A DNA stretch of 64,000 bases. It comes from Breviolum minutum Mf 1.05b.01 (Eukaryota; Sar; Dinophyceae; Suessiales; Symbiodiniaceae). The notes below the pieces were generated by a model, which saw nothing but the letters and a program-made list of their open reading frames with translations, did not search any database and had not been told where the DNA came from. This document shows positions 10,563 to 23,300 of the stretch, piece after piece. The stretch is from positions 1 to 64,000 of the forward strand of contig DF239838.1 in the NCBI GenBank assembly GCA_000507305.1. The letters run 5' to 3'. The position numbers and the translations under genes were made by a program. Within the stretch, counting starts at the first letter, position 1; each line of letters begins with the position of its first letter.

Positions 10563-11429
10563 TCATTGTAAATGGGACTCCCGAATTTCCCGAAGTATTC
10601 AGTAAATATACACAGGACCGGAAGCTTCCCAAAGCCACGCACATCCTGCCAGTCACTGGGGAATTTTCCAAGGATTCGGGATCCCAAACGAACGAATGTC
10701 CCCAATAGTAACGGAGCCAACCCAAAAGTCGGAAGGGAAATTCGTCTTCCCTGGCTCCAAAAAATTTTTGAGGGTCGACATGTGAACCATGTGTCAGTTT
10801 TGATGGGGGGGAAGTATATCATATCAGGACTCCCATAGAATCTGCCCCTACCTGGACCTTCCAGTTTGGGGTTTTCCATTGGCACTCCTTGGTCAAACAG
10901 ATTGGTGGAGCTTCTGAAGCTTGATGATGAGATCGGGTCACAACGTGTCTTTGACGAAAAAGTTCTTGTGGCGATTGTTGGTGTGGCGATTTTTGTGGGT
11001 TTTTCAATTAGTAGATGAGGAAGCTGAGGCAAGCTTCATGGCGGTTTAGCTTGCATATATGTATCTAATATACATTGATATAAATGTTCTAGGGTCTGTG
11101 TAGGGTGGTTGATTTTTCTTTCTTTTAGAGTGTGTGCCCACCGGAGGGTGGCATTTTCAATATTTTCATGGGTTTTGGCGGGTTCCCAAATTCCCAACAA
11201 AGTTGGTGAGCCAAGAAAGCTCCCAAAGAAGAGGCGGAGAAGTTGCCAAATTATTTCGATTTGAGTAGGGACTGTGTTTAGTAAAAAAATAGGACTTGTA
11301 AAGCGCGAAAATCGCTAGATATGTTGAAACCCTTCCCCAATTTTTTGGCACGTCGTGATTTTTTTTTTTTCGGCCTGTGGTGCAAACGTCCCCCCCTTTG
11401 CAAAAAATCATCAGGCCGAAAAAAAATCT

Positions 11430-11545
11430 GTCGCGAGTCGCGAGGTGGTTCCCTTCCCAGCACGGCGCAGTGTTGGAACTCGGGTGTCGAGAAATTTCCG
11501 GCGCCCGGTTGCCGAGAGCGGAGCGACGGGGAGGGAACTTTTCCC
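11430..11545. other. GC-rich island, coding frame unresolved
   Basis: A block far richer in G+C than its flanks (CGCGAGTCGCGAGG, CCGGCGCCCGG, GCGGAGCGACGGGG). At least three frames are open, so it could be an exon of gene A or just a GC-rich repeat fragment. Confidence 0.3.
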
Positions 11546-12463
11546 TGAAGATAGCCAACCTTTTCACTGAAAGGAGGGTGTAATAACTGGAGGATACGCG
11601 AACAAAAACACATGGGAACGCAAAATTTGTTTCAAAATCATATGAAGTTTGCAAATCAAAGGGGCCACATGACGTTTTTGTTATTTTCCAAACTTAGATA
11701 CTCGAAAGGTAATTCAAGTGAGGATGTAGATGCACAGTGATTTTCAGGACCCATTCATTCATTTTCTAGATGATGACTGGAATTCAAAACTTGTTTTTCG
11801 CACGTGCCTCCTTAAAGAAAACCACTTAGTGGGTTGCACCGGTTGTAACCCCCACCCGGTATTCAGCACCATGTTCAAACTCACCAGCTTCGGATGAAGA
11901 GCAGGGATGATCGAGTGTTTTTGTGTGCATGTTCGCACGATCTCTAGCTCAGAGATTGCGAACTGTGAACCTGTCCAACGATGCCTAGTAGTTTGATAGA
12001 TGTCAGGTACAGTGATTTTGCACCCTTTCGTACTGAGTGGCTTAATGCATAGATGGTACCGGAAAAAAAATCCCTCAGGCCATGTAAACCAGAATCACCT
12101 CCATCTTTACTTGCTGTTGCTGATTATATATGTTGCTGTTGAGGACAAAATCCGGCCCACCTATACAAATATCCCATCAACAAAAGATTATGATTAGGGA
12201 ATGGATTTTCAATATCTCAAGTGGTTTCAAACAAAACGCTGAGATGATAAATTGAAATCTCAATGGTTTAGCAGAAACCATCTAAGGTTTCAACCATCTC
12301 AATAGTTTAACATCCCAATGTTCTTATTCAACTTTTCAACATAGATCATCAGCTTGACTTGTGCCAAACCAACAGAGGCTGGGTCACAAGACATCCGTGG
12401 TGAAGGCGGGTCCCAAGTTTTTCGGTGGAATCGAAGGGTGAGTTACACCAGTTCCAATGGATG

Positions 12464-12570
12464 ATACCCCTCCGAAGTTTAACATAACCCCTGAAAATCA
12501 ATGGTCGGAAGATGTATTCCCTACTGAAATAGTCCCTTTTTAGGGGACATGTTAGTTTTCCGGGGTGTAT
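12464..12570 (+). mobile_element. Family A (A-prime variant) TIR element
   Basis: ATACCCCTCCGAAGTTTAAC at the left pairs with GTTAGTTTTCCGGGGTGTAT at the right; the core holds TGGTCGGAAGATGTATTCCC. This variant has CCGAAG/CTTCGG-type ends, like the copy beside exon 23175. Confidence 0.75.
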
Positions 12571-13588
12571 CTGATCAGAAAATGGGATAACAAAAGAAGC
12601 CATCGTTCTTTTTGCAGGTTATCCCAACATACCTTTCTGATCAGAAAATTGAATAACAAAGAAAGATGGGGACTTTCCAGCTACAGCTAGCTACGTTTGT
12701 TGACCGGAGAGGCTATTCTATAGTCCAATTTAGATCATGATCAAACGACCGTTAGTAGTGGGTCGTCAAAACCCTCCCCCCCCAGCAATTATTCGGTGGA
12801 TATCCCGGAAATCAGAGAATGGATCCTCCCCAAAAATGGCCTCTTCAAATCTGGGATTGACTTTGAAGCGAGTTCCAATCAACCAAATTTGGGATTCAAT
12901 CAGCCATGTTTGTAAGGTCATCATATGGGAAAAAATTAGAATTTGGGATCATCCTTTGGGATTCAAATTTGGTATTTTTTCCAATCAGCCGTTTAAAAGA
13001 TATAAGCAAGGACTTTCGAACTGAAGAAAAATCTGGTTGAATTTTCTTGAAACAATCTCTCCAACTAATTCAAGCGGGTGGAATATGACGGAAATTCATG
13101 AAATTCACCCGGCAAGATTAGAATCAGCAACATGGAAAGCAAGTTGTTGCAATTTTTTTGCCTTTCCGGAAGCGTTCATTCATTTTGATCTTTTCATTTT
13201 GGTGTGATATTGAAGATTCTACTCCTGGGATGCTTCCCCCTCACAGTAACAGTGGCCACCAGGAGCCAGGAGGCTTTGCTTTTAGTACGGTATCGCGGTA
13301 TCCCTACAAACCTTCATTTCTTACTTGGAGTGGGAGAATCCCAAACGTATATTTCAGTTTTACTAGAGATGTTGCCATCTCAATTTTGACCCGAACAAAT
13401 GGATTTGCTACAAATGCTCTTGAAATTAAAACACAAATGGAGTCTTATTCTCAATCAGGCGGGTGTAGCTGCGAAGTGTCACGGAGACGTTCGAGAAATG
13501 GACATGACAAAGTCGAATTGGAAATGAAAGCCTTTACCACAAAATGGTTTGTGAGCCAACATGAGCCCAACTACTTTCTTGAAACAAT

Positions 13589-13694
13589 AGACCCCCCGAA
13601 GTTACACATCGCCCCTGACAATGGATGGTTGGAAGACAAGCCTCTCCTTTTAGGAAGGTAACTTTTCAGGGGCGAACTGTTAAACGTTGGTGGT
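13589..13694 (+). mobile_element. Family A (A-prime variant) TIR element
   Basis: AGACCCCCCGAAGTTACACATCGCCCCTGAC at the left, TGGATGGTTGGAAGAC inside and TTTTCAGGGGCGAACTGTTAA at the right. The outer terminus is eroded on the right. Confidence 0.65.
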
Positions 13695-14279
13695 TTATGG
13701 CTCATATTAATTGAGATGTGAGGTCACTTTATCAGCCAAGATCAAATGTGAAAACAAAATCAACAGCCGACCCTGCTATATTTGACGCCTGAATGTGGCC
13801 GCGGTGATGGGGCAGTGCTGGCCATGTCAGGGTTTCTCAGTTTTTTTTTTGGCAGATCTTGGAGTGGCAGTTGTCAACATGGAAACCTTAGGGGGTTTTG
13901 TGGCGTTCCACCAAAAACCTTTGGAGATGCCCTGGTTTTTATTGATGGATCAATTTTGGAGATGGATCAGACTTGTATAGTTGACTTGAAGTGCTTTCCG
14001 ACAGAAACAACATGTGGCTAAATCACACCGCTTGTGTTTTTTTGTCAAATTTGTGGCAGGTTGTTGAAATTTCTTGATCACTTGCCCTGAAGAACCCAGT
14101 GATTCTTGGCCCCTTTTTTATGTTGGACTACTGGGAAAGCTTTGCCTGCCCTGATTGAGAAATTCGCAGATTTGTGCCCCAGCCAACCAAGTGATATATC
14201 GTTAAACTATAAGCAATACTAATACCAATACTATTAAAACTTACTAAACTTTCTTTGTTCAAATGTTTTTTTTCTCCAG

Positions 14280-14356
14280 GGAGCGATGAACGGAGCGATG
14301 AACGGCGTCCTCTAAAATCCCCGGGGGAGCTAAGGAGCTACCCTGGCTTCATCTAG
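14280..14356 (+). CDS. Candidate last exon of gene A
   Basis: It is preceded by one of the few good pyrimidine tracts of the window (TTTTTTTTCTCCAG|G at 14267-14280). Phase 1 gives SDERSDERRPLKSPGELRSY followed by PGFI and a TAG at 14354-14356. A SDER repeat comes from a 13-base duplication. It fits the end of a gene between gene A and gene B, but phase to the 9494 exon is not proven and the phase-0 reading (GAMNGAMNGVL, stop) is an alternative. Confidence 0.35.
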
Positions 14357-14820
14357 AACATCAAAAACCTACCGTATGATGACTTTTTTTTTGTGAGGGT
14401 GAATATGGATGGTACAACCCCCCTCTGAAAGTTGGATTCTATGTTTGATTTACTACCATATTTTCTGTAAGAACAATGAGGTGGGCAATCAGGCATCCAT
14501 TGGATTTGCTGGATTTGCTTGGCTTCATTGGATTTTTCTGCCGCTTGAAGGATGGGATCCCTGAGTCAAGTAGGTAATTAGGATAATCGGCTGAGCGGAT
14601 TGCGAATGATCCTCACTATGCCAAAAAGTCAAATGAACCATCTACAGAATTCATTTTTAGGATCTGTTTGGGGTCCTTTCTGAACCTTCATCTTCCACTA
14701 TTACAATAGTTTGTTTCGTTCTTTCAAACCCCGTAATTCATGGTATGTGTACAAAAATGATCACCACAGATGTCATAACTCAGGAAATTCTAGGCAATTC
14801 TCGGTGAAAGACTCAAAACT

Positions 14821-14941
14821 GGTGGCAAGTGGCAACTCAAATATTTTTGGAATTTTTCACCCCTAAAATGGAATTTAGGGAAGATGAAACCCATTTTGAC
14901 GAGCATATTTTCCAAAAGGGGTTGGTTCAACCACCAACTGG
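14821..14941 (+). mobile_element. Family F TIR element copy 3
   Basis: GTGGCAAGTGGCAACTCAAA, TTGACGAGCATATTTTCC and GGTTCAACCACCAACTGG follow the family-F order. It is directly followed by the family-I element at 14943. Confidence 0.7.
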
Positions 14942-14942
14942 A

Positions 14943-15042
14943 TGTTTCCGAAAATAGTGGGTTTTACCCCCAAATCATCCCATTTTCATCGGGTTTTCCA
15001 TTATAAACCATCCATTTTGGGGTACCCCTATTTTCGGAAACA
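14943..15042 (+). mobile_element. Family I TIR element copy 1
   Basis: TGTTTCCGAAAATAGTGGGT at the left mirrors ACCCCTATTTTCGGAAACAC at the right. The interior (CCCAAATCATCCCATTTT, TTATAAACCATCCATTTT) is almost identical to the second copy at 36852-36954, which shows recent spread. Confidence 0.85.
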
Positions 15043-15795
15043 CCCAACGAACCGAAAACAAAAAACCACCGGGTTGGGGCCGGGGAGTTGGGATGAGGTT
15101 TCATCCCTCGGGGTCCATGATCATCTTCCAAGGCCGTTTTCCATGCCAATCCAATGAGTCGACAACGAGCCTCTCGGGTCGACCCGAGTTGCACAAAAAT
15201 ACCGGTTGGGGCTACGTCATGTAGAAGATTGTAAATACATGACGTAGATACAGATACATGTATAATTTATACAATAATCACATATATCTGTATGGAAGAT
15301 ATATATATATATATACAGAATATCTTCTGGGGCTGAAATGATTATGGTTGAGGAGATTTCATCTAACACTCTTGCTTGTGCCATGTCCTCAGCTCCCGTA
15401 CTGAGCTGATTGTTTCATCCACGTTTTGTTGTGTTTCTATTGCTAGTGCCAGACAACAGTGGATGTTCTGTTTATATTGTGAAGATGGTAGGAACAAAAC
15501 AGAGATGTGTCATAGAGGTATATATCATGCATCTTCATGGACATGAGCATCTCAACATACATCTTTAGAAGAATGAAGTCATTAAGTCCTTCATGAAGAC
15601 TGAAATCATACATAATGAACAGATACATATGGGAGTATATGTTACAATACCTCAATCTTCCAAGTCTGTAAAGTTTGTGCCCTTCAAAACACCTACCAAA
15701 AGGCAGACAATTATCTATTTTAATCAGGGGTTCATAGAATCTATATTTATATCAACCAAAACATATACAAATCATCAAATCGTCAATTTGTCCCA

Positions 15796-15908
15796 TACTG
15801 TTGATGGACAAACTCCTGCACCAGTTGAGGTTGGTAGTTTATCCCATTATTTACAAGGTTTTATACATACCAGGCGGTTGTTTGGGGACTTCGGAACCAT
15901 CAACAGTA
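15796..15908 (+). mobile_element. Family E TIR element copy 2
   Basis: TACTGTTGATGG at the left and CCATCAACAGTA at the right, 113 bp. Interior TATCCCATTATTTACAAGG and TTTATACATACCAGG match the other family-E copies. Confidence 0.8.
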
Positions 15909-16327
15909 GGTTCATATCATGACGAGAGTTCATCGACACCAAGGTATCTACAACACTCTGCGCCAGGGGAACCTAGGTTAAAGGGGGAACACGCAGGTGT
16001 TTCACGGTCCACCCTTTTCACCGTTTTCGATGGTTTTTGAAAAGGCTGAGGTCAATTGAGTTTTTAGATTTGGAAACCAAAAAACGAGTGTTTGAAATTT
16101 AGTTTGAGGCAAAAATCCAATTGATCTACAGGTTGCGATGATATGGAGCTGTCGCGGAGTTTGTTGGAGATGATTGCACACAATTCTCCCGCAGCATCGT
16201 CTTCCACCCCCCCAATTTCTTATTTAAAGCTGTTCTTTTGAGGGAGCGCAAGTCACTTTACACTTGCTGGATTAGATTTGAGCAGTGAATAAATCCTGGT
16301 TGTTAGGGTCTTAGAGGGGACCATGCT

Positions 16328-16386
16328 ACCCTTGGTTATAGGGATTGCAGCCCATCGTTGGAATCCCTTTTAACCAACCAGTATAT
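16328..16386 (+). mobile_element. Family D fragment
   Basis: CTACCCTTGGTTATAGGGATT, then AATCCCTTTTAACCAACCAGTAT, matches the middle of family D with an internal change. Confidence 0.4.
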
Positions 16387-16662
16387 ACAATAGATTTTAG
16401 CAAGTTCTTTTTCATTTTGGAACCAATAGTGAAAGCAACTGCATCACCAAGATTTTCAAATTTTCGATCTGATGAGGAGATGTCGTGATTTTTGGTGCCA
16501 AAATGGCACCTCAAAACCGTTGAACATCTGCTTTTCCTTGAAACCTTTCAGATTGGACATGTCCATATCCCCGGTTGACAATCCAGAGAGCAGCCTCTAC
16601 CTGCCACTGGGTACTAGGTCGGCAATACACTATCAAATTATACTTGGATCATCCCAGGACTT

Positions 16663-16765
16663 GTAGGTGGTTTGTAACCCCCATTCATGAGCCATGTAAA
16701 GGACATTTGGAAGGGGGTCCCACAACCCGATCTTCTCAGGGGAGTTACGATCACCATGGTTTATA
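16663..16765 (+). mobile_element. Family J dispersed repeat copy
   Basis: CCATGTAAAGGACATTTGGA, AGGGGGTCCCAC and TACGATCACCATGGT match the copy at 32002-32139. Confidence 0.55.
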
Positions 16766-17087
16766 TATTTTTACATCATTTTTTCCATATCTAAAAGCAT
16801 CAATCTTTTACATAAAATACATTTAGGGTCCAAGAGTTTTTTTGTTTTGGAATTGCTCGATTTTCCGTTGTTTCCTGAGACGAAGGATTTGTTTCTCCAC
16901 TGCTCCCTTTTGATTGTGTGTCAATTTTTAGAGCTCCGTATTCGTATAGGTCAGTTTTTTTTTTCTCGAAAATAATCTTTTGCCCTGTTGAGGCCCAGGA
17001 AAAAAAAACCTAGATTCTCTGTCAATACGAGGCACGTGAACATCACACATTAAACCAATTTTTATATGACGACAAAAGATCTGTAGG

Positions 17088-17190
17088 CCCCATAGGATCC
17101 ATGGGACTAGTATAGTTATACCCACATTTATCATCAAAAGAACCAATCATTCATGTAGGTGAATATACCATTTCGATGGATCCATAATGG
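17088..17190 (+). mobile_element. Family K TIR element, diverged copy
   Basis: CCCATAGGATCCATGGGACT at 17088 and CCATTCATGTAGGT-like sequence inside match the perfect copy at 54454-54549. The right terminus is mutated. Confidence 0.7.
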
Positions 17191-17255
17191 GTCCCGAGAT
17201 ATTTCCCCAAGCAAGCTAGCTGCTAGCTGCCCATTGGCACCTGCGGAGACCGGAG

Positions 17256-17337
17256 GCCAATTGGCAGTTGACTCAGCTCGTACAGGCGCGTTGGAACTGA
17301 GTGGCTTTCGCAGCAAAAAGTGCACCGCAGGACGGAC
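17256..17337 (+). CDS. Gene B exon 1 seen: pre-kinase segment
   Basis: AG|G acceptor at 17255 (CCGGAG|G) and a perfect GTAAGT donor at 17338. It encodes QLAVDSARTGALELSGFRSK then KCTAGRT. The split Thr codon is completed by the next exon (T|KFQNVYKVG), so the phase agrees. The frame is open upstream to about 17160, so the exon may be longer. It lies just before the kinase domain, where CDPKs carry a variable N-terminal region. Confidence 0.6.
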
Positions 17338-20300
17338 GTAAGTAGTTAGGTTCACCTTTCCTTGGTTATGAACCACGTATCTGTCCGTCATGGGATCCTT
17401 CAAGTAAGGACTGGTAGTAAGTAAGTTAAGGATTTTGTTGGCCAGTTTTTTTTTGGGGGCCAAGGAAAATTCCGCTGGTTGGTGAAGGATTTTTGGGCAC
17501 TTTTCTTCTAGAAATGAAGGAATCCTTCATTTGGAATGAGCATAGGATCATAGATTTGAAGTGGGAAATTGGAGTAAGGTAGAGGAAGAATAGGTGTTGT
17601 AGGGCATAGCTGGATAACCTTCCATGGTTTTACATCCATAAGTTTTTTTCCCGAACATTGGCAAAGTGGGACGAATGTTCATCATTCAGAATGATTCCCC
17701 ACTCGATTTCAAAGTCACTAGGATTCACGATTTGGTTCAACCTCGCTTTCTTTTGTGGCTGGTTCATGTCCTTTTGGTGGCGGCTGGGGTGGCAGTTGCC
17801 AACATGGCTTGTTTCCCACAGGATTTTTTGGTTGATCTAAGAATCGTGAAGTGCTGACGATGTAGAAGAGTTGCGTCACTGCTGGGTATATTTGAAGGCT
17901 ATGATTTACGATTGTATCGATTCTATTTTTTCAGATGTAAGCTGAGATCAGTGCAGATATCTATAATTTCAACATGGAGACTAGAAAATGGCGATTAGCA
18001 AAACGGGTCGTATTAAAGTAGTTTAGGTAATTTGAAGGGTTATCCAAGCCATTCCTACCAACAAAACCAGTCCATATATATAAGGGCTTTCCCTTCAAAA
18101 ATCTCCCGAGATCTCATCACCGTTGGCATTGCCATTCAACTTCAAAGATGTGCATACTCTTGATGCTTCAGAAAGAGTTTAGAACTCCGGGCATTTCGCA
18201 CAAGTAGAGTCATATGTCAAAACAAACATCCTAACCTTTTTAACAAAAAGCATTTTTTTTCGAACACAAAAAACATCCCAACAACAGTATATTGGAACCC
18301 GTCAGTAGCAGCTCCTTTCCAGAAAAACCTAGGTGTTCTACGCTTGAATTTTAATCCCTCGAGGCGCTCATGCCCCGTGGGGGTCAAGTGGGATGGATGC
18401 AAATATGTAACTAGGTGGTGGCAACGTACCCCCCCCCCCAGAAATAAGGCCTTATGATCAGGGCTTAACCATTGGTTTCCCTTAATAAGGCCGGCTATTA
18501 AACCTTTATTCATACTAGGTGGTGGTTTCAAATCAAATTTTTATTTTCACCCCGAATTGGGGAAGATGATCCCAATTTCACGAGCATGTTTTTCAGATGG
18601 ATTGGTTCAACCACCAACCAGGCAAAATAGCAATAAAAAATCATGTCCTGATCTAGCAGTTTCTGGTTTCATTCCCCAAAGTTTGTCTTTTTGATTTTCG
18701 ACTCGGCAGGGATTCTAGTCAGAGGGCTCTTCATCTAGAAGTTTTGCACCCTCCAAAAATGAACTTAATGCTCAAATTGCTGTCATCCTGAAAGCAAACC
18801 AATGATCTTCCGACATGTCCCAATTATGGGTTTTTGTCGATGCTAACGGTAGAAATTTTCACAGGAAAGGCTACTCTTTCACCCATAGCTCTAGGGTTCA
18901 GTAGGAACATGGCTTTTTTTGAAAGGTAACGATCCTATTGGAGATACACCCGCTCTTCACTGGTTGCCATGATGATTCACCACATACTTCAGGTACCTAA
19001 AATGGAGGTATCACCTTTATAAGCCGGTCCTGGATACGGCTGATGTAAGGGAAGGGTCCCTCCCCGAAAATAGCTTCATAAGGTTCAGGATTCCTCCATT
19101 TTAGTTACCTGAACATGTTGGTGAATGATAAGAAGAAGGAGGTATCCCCTGGATTGGTTCCCGAAACCCACGGTTTTTCCAGTTGCCAGTTGAGTCGGTT
19201 TAGCTTGGAATCTCCCGGGACCCCTAAAAATGTCAAGATCCCTGGTAGTGGTTGAGCCAGCATTCTGGGAACCTTGGAAAATGACCAAAAAAAAGGGAGG
19301 TTTTGGAAGATTATTTTCCTTCGCAAATGAATGATTTTTAGCTTCCATGTCAATTTTCAGGGGTGCATCCCTTTTTTTTTTGCGGCAGGAAATTCCAGAA
19401 CGTCTACAAAGTTGGGCGTCGTTTGGGCGATGGTAGTTTCGGTTCCGTGTCGGTTTTCCCAGGGCGGCCCGTTGTCGGCGGTTTGGTTGGAAGATGTGCT
19501 GGTTTCTTTTGGGGCCCCCTTTTCCTGATGACTTTTTAAGGGGGTTTATATAGTGGGGGGCAATTTTGCCTCCATTTCAGGGTGACATCCCTGAAATTTT
19601 TCAGCACAAAGATTAGAAAGGAACCAACATGTCCGGAGAAAAAAAACCCAATATTTTCAGGAGATTCCCCCCAAAGGTGTACTGCATATAATTGAACAAA
19701 AACTCCCGGCAATTCTGCTGGTGCTCCTTTCGGGATGGTGAGTGAGTCCGAGGCATGAATGTGTTGTGCGTGGCACCAATGAGGCTGGGAGTTTTTTTTT
19801 TTGCGGGTCAAGTTGGGTAAGCTGTGTATTTGAACCCGTTTTGTTGTTTAGGGTAGAATAGGGGATGAACAACTACCCAGTTATGTGGGGATTATAGTAA
19901 AGCATGATGGAAAGTAAGAGGGATTTTTTCGTGGCTCATCGAAAATCCCCATGATGGTTGGTGATTTTATTTGCCCGGCATGATTTTTTTCCATTGGCTT
20001 AGCTGCACATAGCTCCGGGGTTATAGGTGCCCACCCAACCATTTCCCATAATGAATGGTGATTCTTCACCTGAAAAAAAACCCAGTACCGACATGTGCAG
20101 CTAAGTTGGAGGCTTTTTAGAATCCCTTGGTGATTCAATTCGTGCCCTTTTTATCCCCGATCGTTGCACCAACAACCTTTGATTTCGGGTCACGTTTTCA
20201 CCATCAATTTTTTTCACCCTTCAGATTTTTGGACCCTAGCTGTTAAAACGCCCTGTTGGAGCCCGCCCTTTAAAAGGGTATTTATATACCCAATAAGAAT

Positions 20301-23300
20301 ACCCACATGATATTTATAAGGTGTTTTTTGAGGGGTTGATTATGAAGGGTAGATACCATCCCAACGGTTTTCCCACCATTTTCCCTGTGGTTTTCCTTGC
20401 TGCCTGGTGCAAGGCTCGTGCCGTGAAGTTGCTGTTGAAGAGTCGGATGAAGGCAGCAAAACGGGCCGAACCAAGACATGGAAAGTTCACATTTTGGAAC
20501 CCCAAACAATGGAGGTGGGTGGATCCCAGGATGTGCCACCCTTCATTTCGGTGTGGAATGTTTAGCTTGCATGTTTTTTCGAAGATCCAAAGCTGCTTGA
20601 AGTAGTCAATATACCAGGAATCATTTTTGTTGAAAATTTCCAGGACTGCCATATTTCCAGTGAAGCCCTGCAACTTTCGTTAAGGGATTCACTCTCGCGT
20701 TGGGATTTCAGCGGCTTGTCAATAGGACTTCATAGAAAATGATATTTGAAAATCAACAAAAGGATCCCCCCCAAAGAAGCTCCCATGCTTGATTCATTGC
20801 CAAAAACGGCGGGAACGACTGGTAGGGCCCAAAACCGAACAAAACCCCGAAGAAAAAAACATGTCAAGAGATATGGAAATGGTAGGTCAGTAAATCACAA
20901 AAAAAGTATCTCCCCAACAATCCAAGAACTCCCAAATTCATCACCAAACACTTTTTTTAGCTCCAATCTTGGTCGCTGGAACAGGATGATGGAGAAGCGA
21001 TTGCCAATGAGATTGAAATCCTGACCAAGTTGGGTATTCTCAGCCGAACAAAGCTCTGCCAAGTTGATGTGTTTTTTCTTGGATGGGCCAAAAAAGCAAC
21101 CGACAAAAAACGTGAACCAAAAACTGTGTTTCCTCCGTTTCAGCGTCATGTTTGCACAAAAGGTGTAGCGGCTGTAGCGTATAACTCAAAAAAAGGGGTA
21201 AATTATATGTTTCCATATTTCCATTGTATGGTGCCTTATTTTATAGACTTTTTTGGTGTAAAGAAAGACAACCCTTAGAGAACCCCAGCAGGCTTGGAAT
21301 GCAGCACTGCGTTGCATTGGCCGTGATTGCCAAACAAAAAGCTTGAGCAACGCAGCCTGTGGAGATAATGATATAGTAGACTCATATAAAAAAGCATCCA
21401 TGAGCAGGTTTGGCTACCCTCCGACCAAAAGGAAAGTTCATCGTTTTCATCCATTTTCAGGCATTTGGGCTGTTAGTTTCAGGGCGGGTAATTATATTTT
21501 TTTCTCTCTTAAGGTTGTGTGTAAACATCAGCTTTGCAGGGCTTTTTGGATCATGCTGTCATCCACCCGGACCTTTTTGGATCATGTTTAACAAACGGCA
21601 CTTCTGAGTCGATGATGATTTTCCGAGGTTCCTGTTTGGATATGGATATGGATTCGTTCGACTCAGAGGGTAGCAACACCCTGGATTTTTTTTTTTTGGG
21701 GGCTTTGGACCTCAGCTTCTAAATCAGCCAAATCCATTCAAATGGTGGGTTTCTTATCGGATTTCCCACCAGTTTTAATGTGACCTCCAATTTTTTGTTA
21801 AAGCTCATTCAACCAAATTCAATCATCATCAATTCTCTGGAAATATGCCATATTCAACCATGATCATTTTTTTTTTGAAAAGATGCTTTCTTGTTGGAAC
21901 TCATCATTTCAATCATGGTTTCTTATTGGGTATCAAGCACCGTTTCATCATGTCACCCATGGTTTTTTCTCCAACCTGACCTTCCCTCGATCACCGGGTT
22001 TTGGCCCCTTAGGCTTGACCATCCCAACGTGGTGAAGTTCTTCGAGTCTTCTCGTCGTCCGAGTTCGTTGGGGGGGGGGTTGGAGACAGCGAAAGCACCT
22101 GAAACACTGGGGTTGGAATATGGAGTTTCTGAGTTGGTTTTTTTTGGCCTCCTGATGCTATGTGAATTTTCAAGGAAAGTATAAACTTGGAAGCCCATTC
22201 CTACCGAAACTAGGGTCATTTGGGATCCATGGGTTCTACAAAATCCCGAAGCAATTCATGTATTTGTTCTTTTTTTTGGTGGGGTGGGGGTTTGGGTTTT
22301 TCAAGGATTTCCACGTTCTTGTTGGTGTTAACAAGGGGCTTCATGGATGGTTATTAAGATCGCTTCCCATGAGATGGATGGCACAGCAACAAACTTCGGA
22401 CTTCAGAATTAGGGACTCCTGCCAGAACGTGGGCCCAAAAACCAGGTTTATAGAAGGAGGGTGAAATAGCTCCACTTGTAAAAGGTGAAATAACACCAGT
22501 TACCTTTTTTGAAGGCCATAACTCCATTTATAAGGGGGCCCATCTTGTACGTGAGTTTCTACTTGGGATTTTGGGTATGCTCCACGATTTTGTGCATTTC
22601 CTATGGTTTGTATGAAGCCGGAGGCACTAGATGAAGTGGCAAATGTAAAACTCATAAAATGTGGTTGGTTCTTTTGAGAGAGGATGGGATGAAACACTAT
22701 CTCATGCTAGGTTCTTTCATCATCCACTCTTTTTTTTTCAGGCCCCTCTTGCTGTAAAACCAAGCAGGATGTCCATGTTGAGTTTTTGTTGGTTGGATCG
22801 GAGGGGACGGTTGGGTTGAAAGGAGCGATTTGGGATATCTAAAATCCCTGAGCTGAGCTTTTGTCCAGAAACTTTTGAAGGTGAACATTTGCATCCCTAC
22901 CCAGCAGTGACTAGTTTACCCAGTTGTTATTAAGACCTTACAAGGAAACCCGGAACCTGAGCCAATTCAGTATTTCATGGTTCATGTCAGGATTCTTTTG
23001 TTTTCGTTGCCGTTCCTCAGCTGCGTTCGAAACCGAAAAACAACTACACCCCCGAAGATTAACATAGAACCTGAAAATGATGGTTTGGTTCAGATGATTT
23101 TCCTAAATTCCAAGGGGGCCCTGTATTCTAAGGTCAAGCATGCTACCCATCTTCAGGGGGCTCGTTATTCCGAGGTTTTTCGAAGACGGCCGTAGCGTCT
23201 TATGCGTGGTAGAGCTTTGTGAACATGGAGATCTCAGTAAGTTGTTGGAGCGTCAAGCTTCCGAGGCGGGGGGTTGGGGGACCTCCCCCGTTGGTCAAAT

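Larger units (their letters stand above)
9495..14279. other. Long gene A intron(s) or spacer
   Basis: It contains complete family-A elements at 10446, 12464 and 13589, a family-F element at 9748, and a GC-rich island at 11430-11545 that is open in several frames on both strands, so no frame can be chosen. A possible short exon, SQEALLLVRYR, lies at about 13254-13288 between AG|G and a GTATCC donor. The rest shows no recognisable coding. Confidence 0.4.
14357..17255. other. Spacer between gene A and gene B, or gene B 5' introns
   Basis: It holds elements F (14821), I (14943), E (15796), a D-like fragment (16328-16386), J (16663-16765) and K (17088-17190), and a (TA)n run near 15300. I could not find the initiator exon of gene B, so the gene start should lie here or farther upstream. 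Confidence 0.45.
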
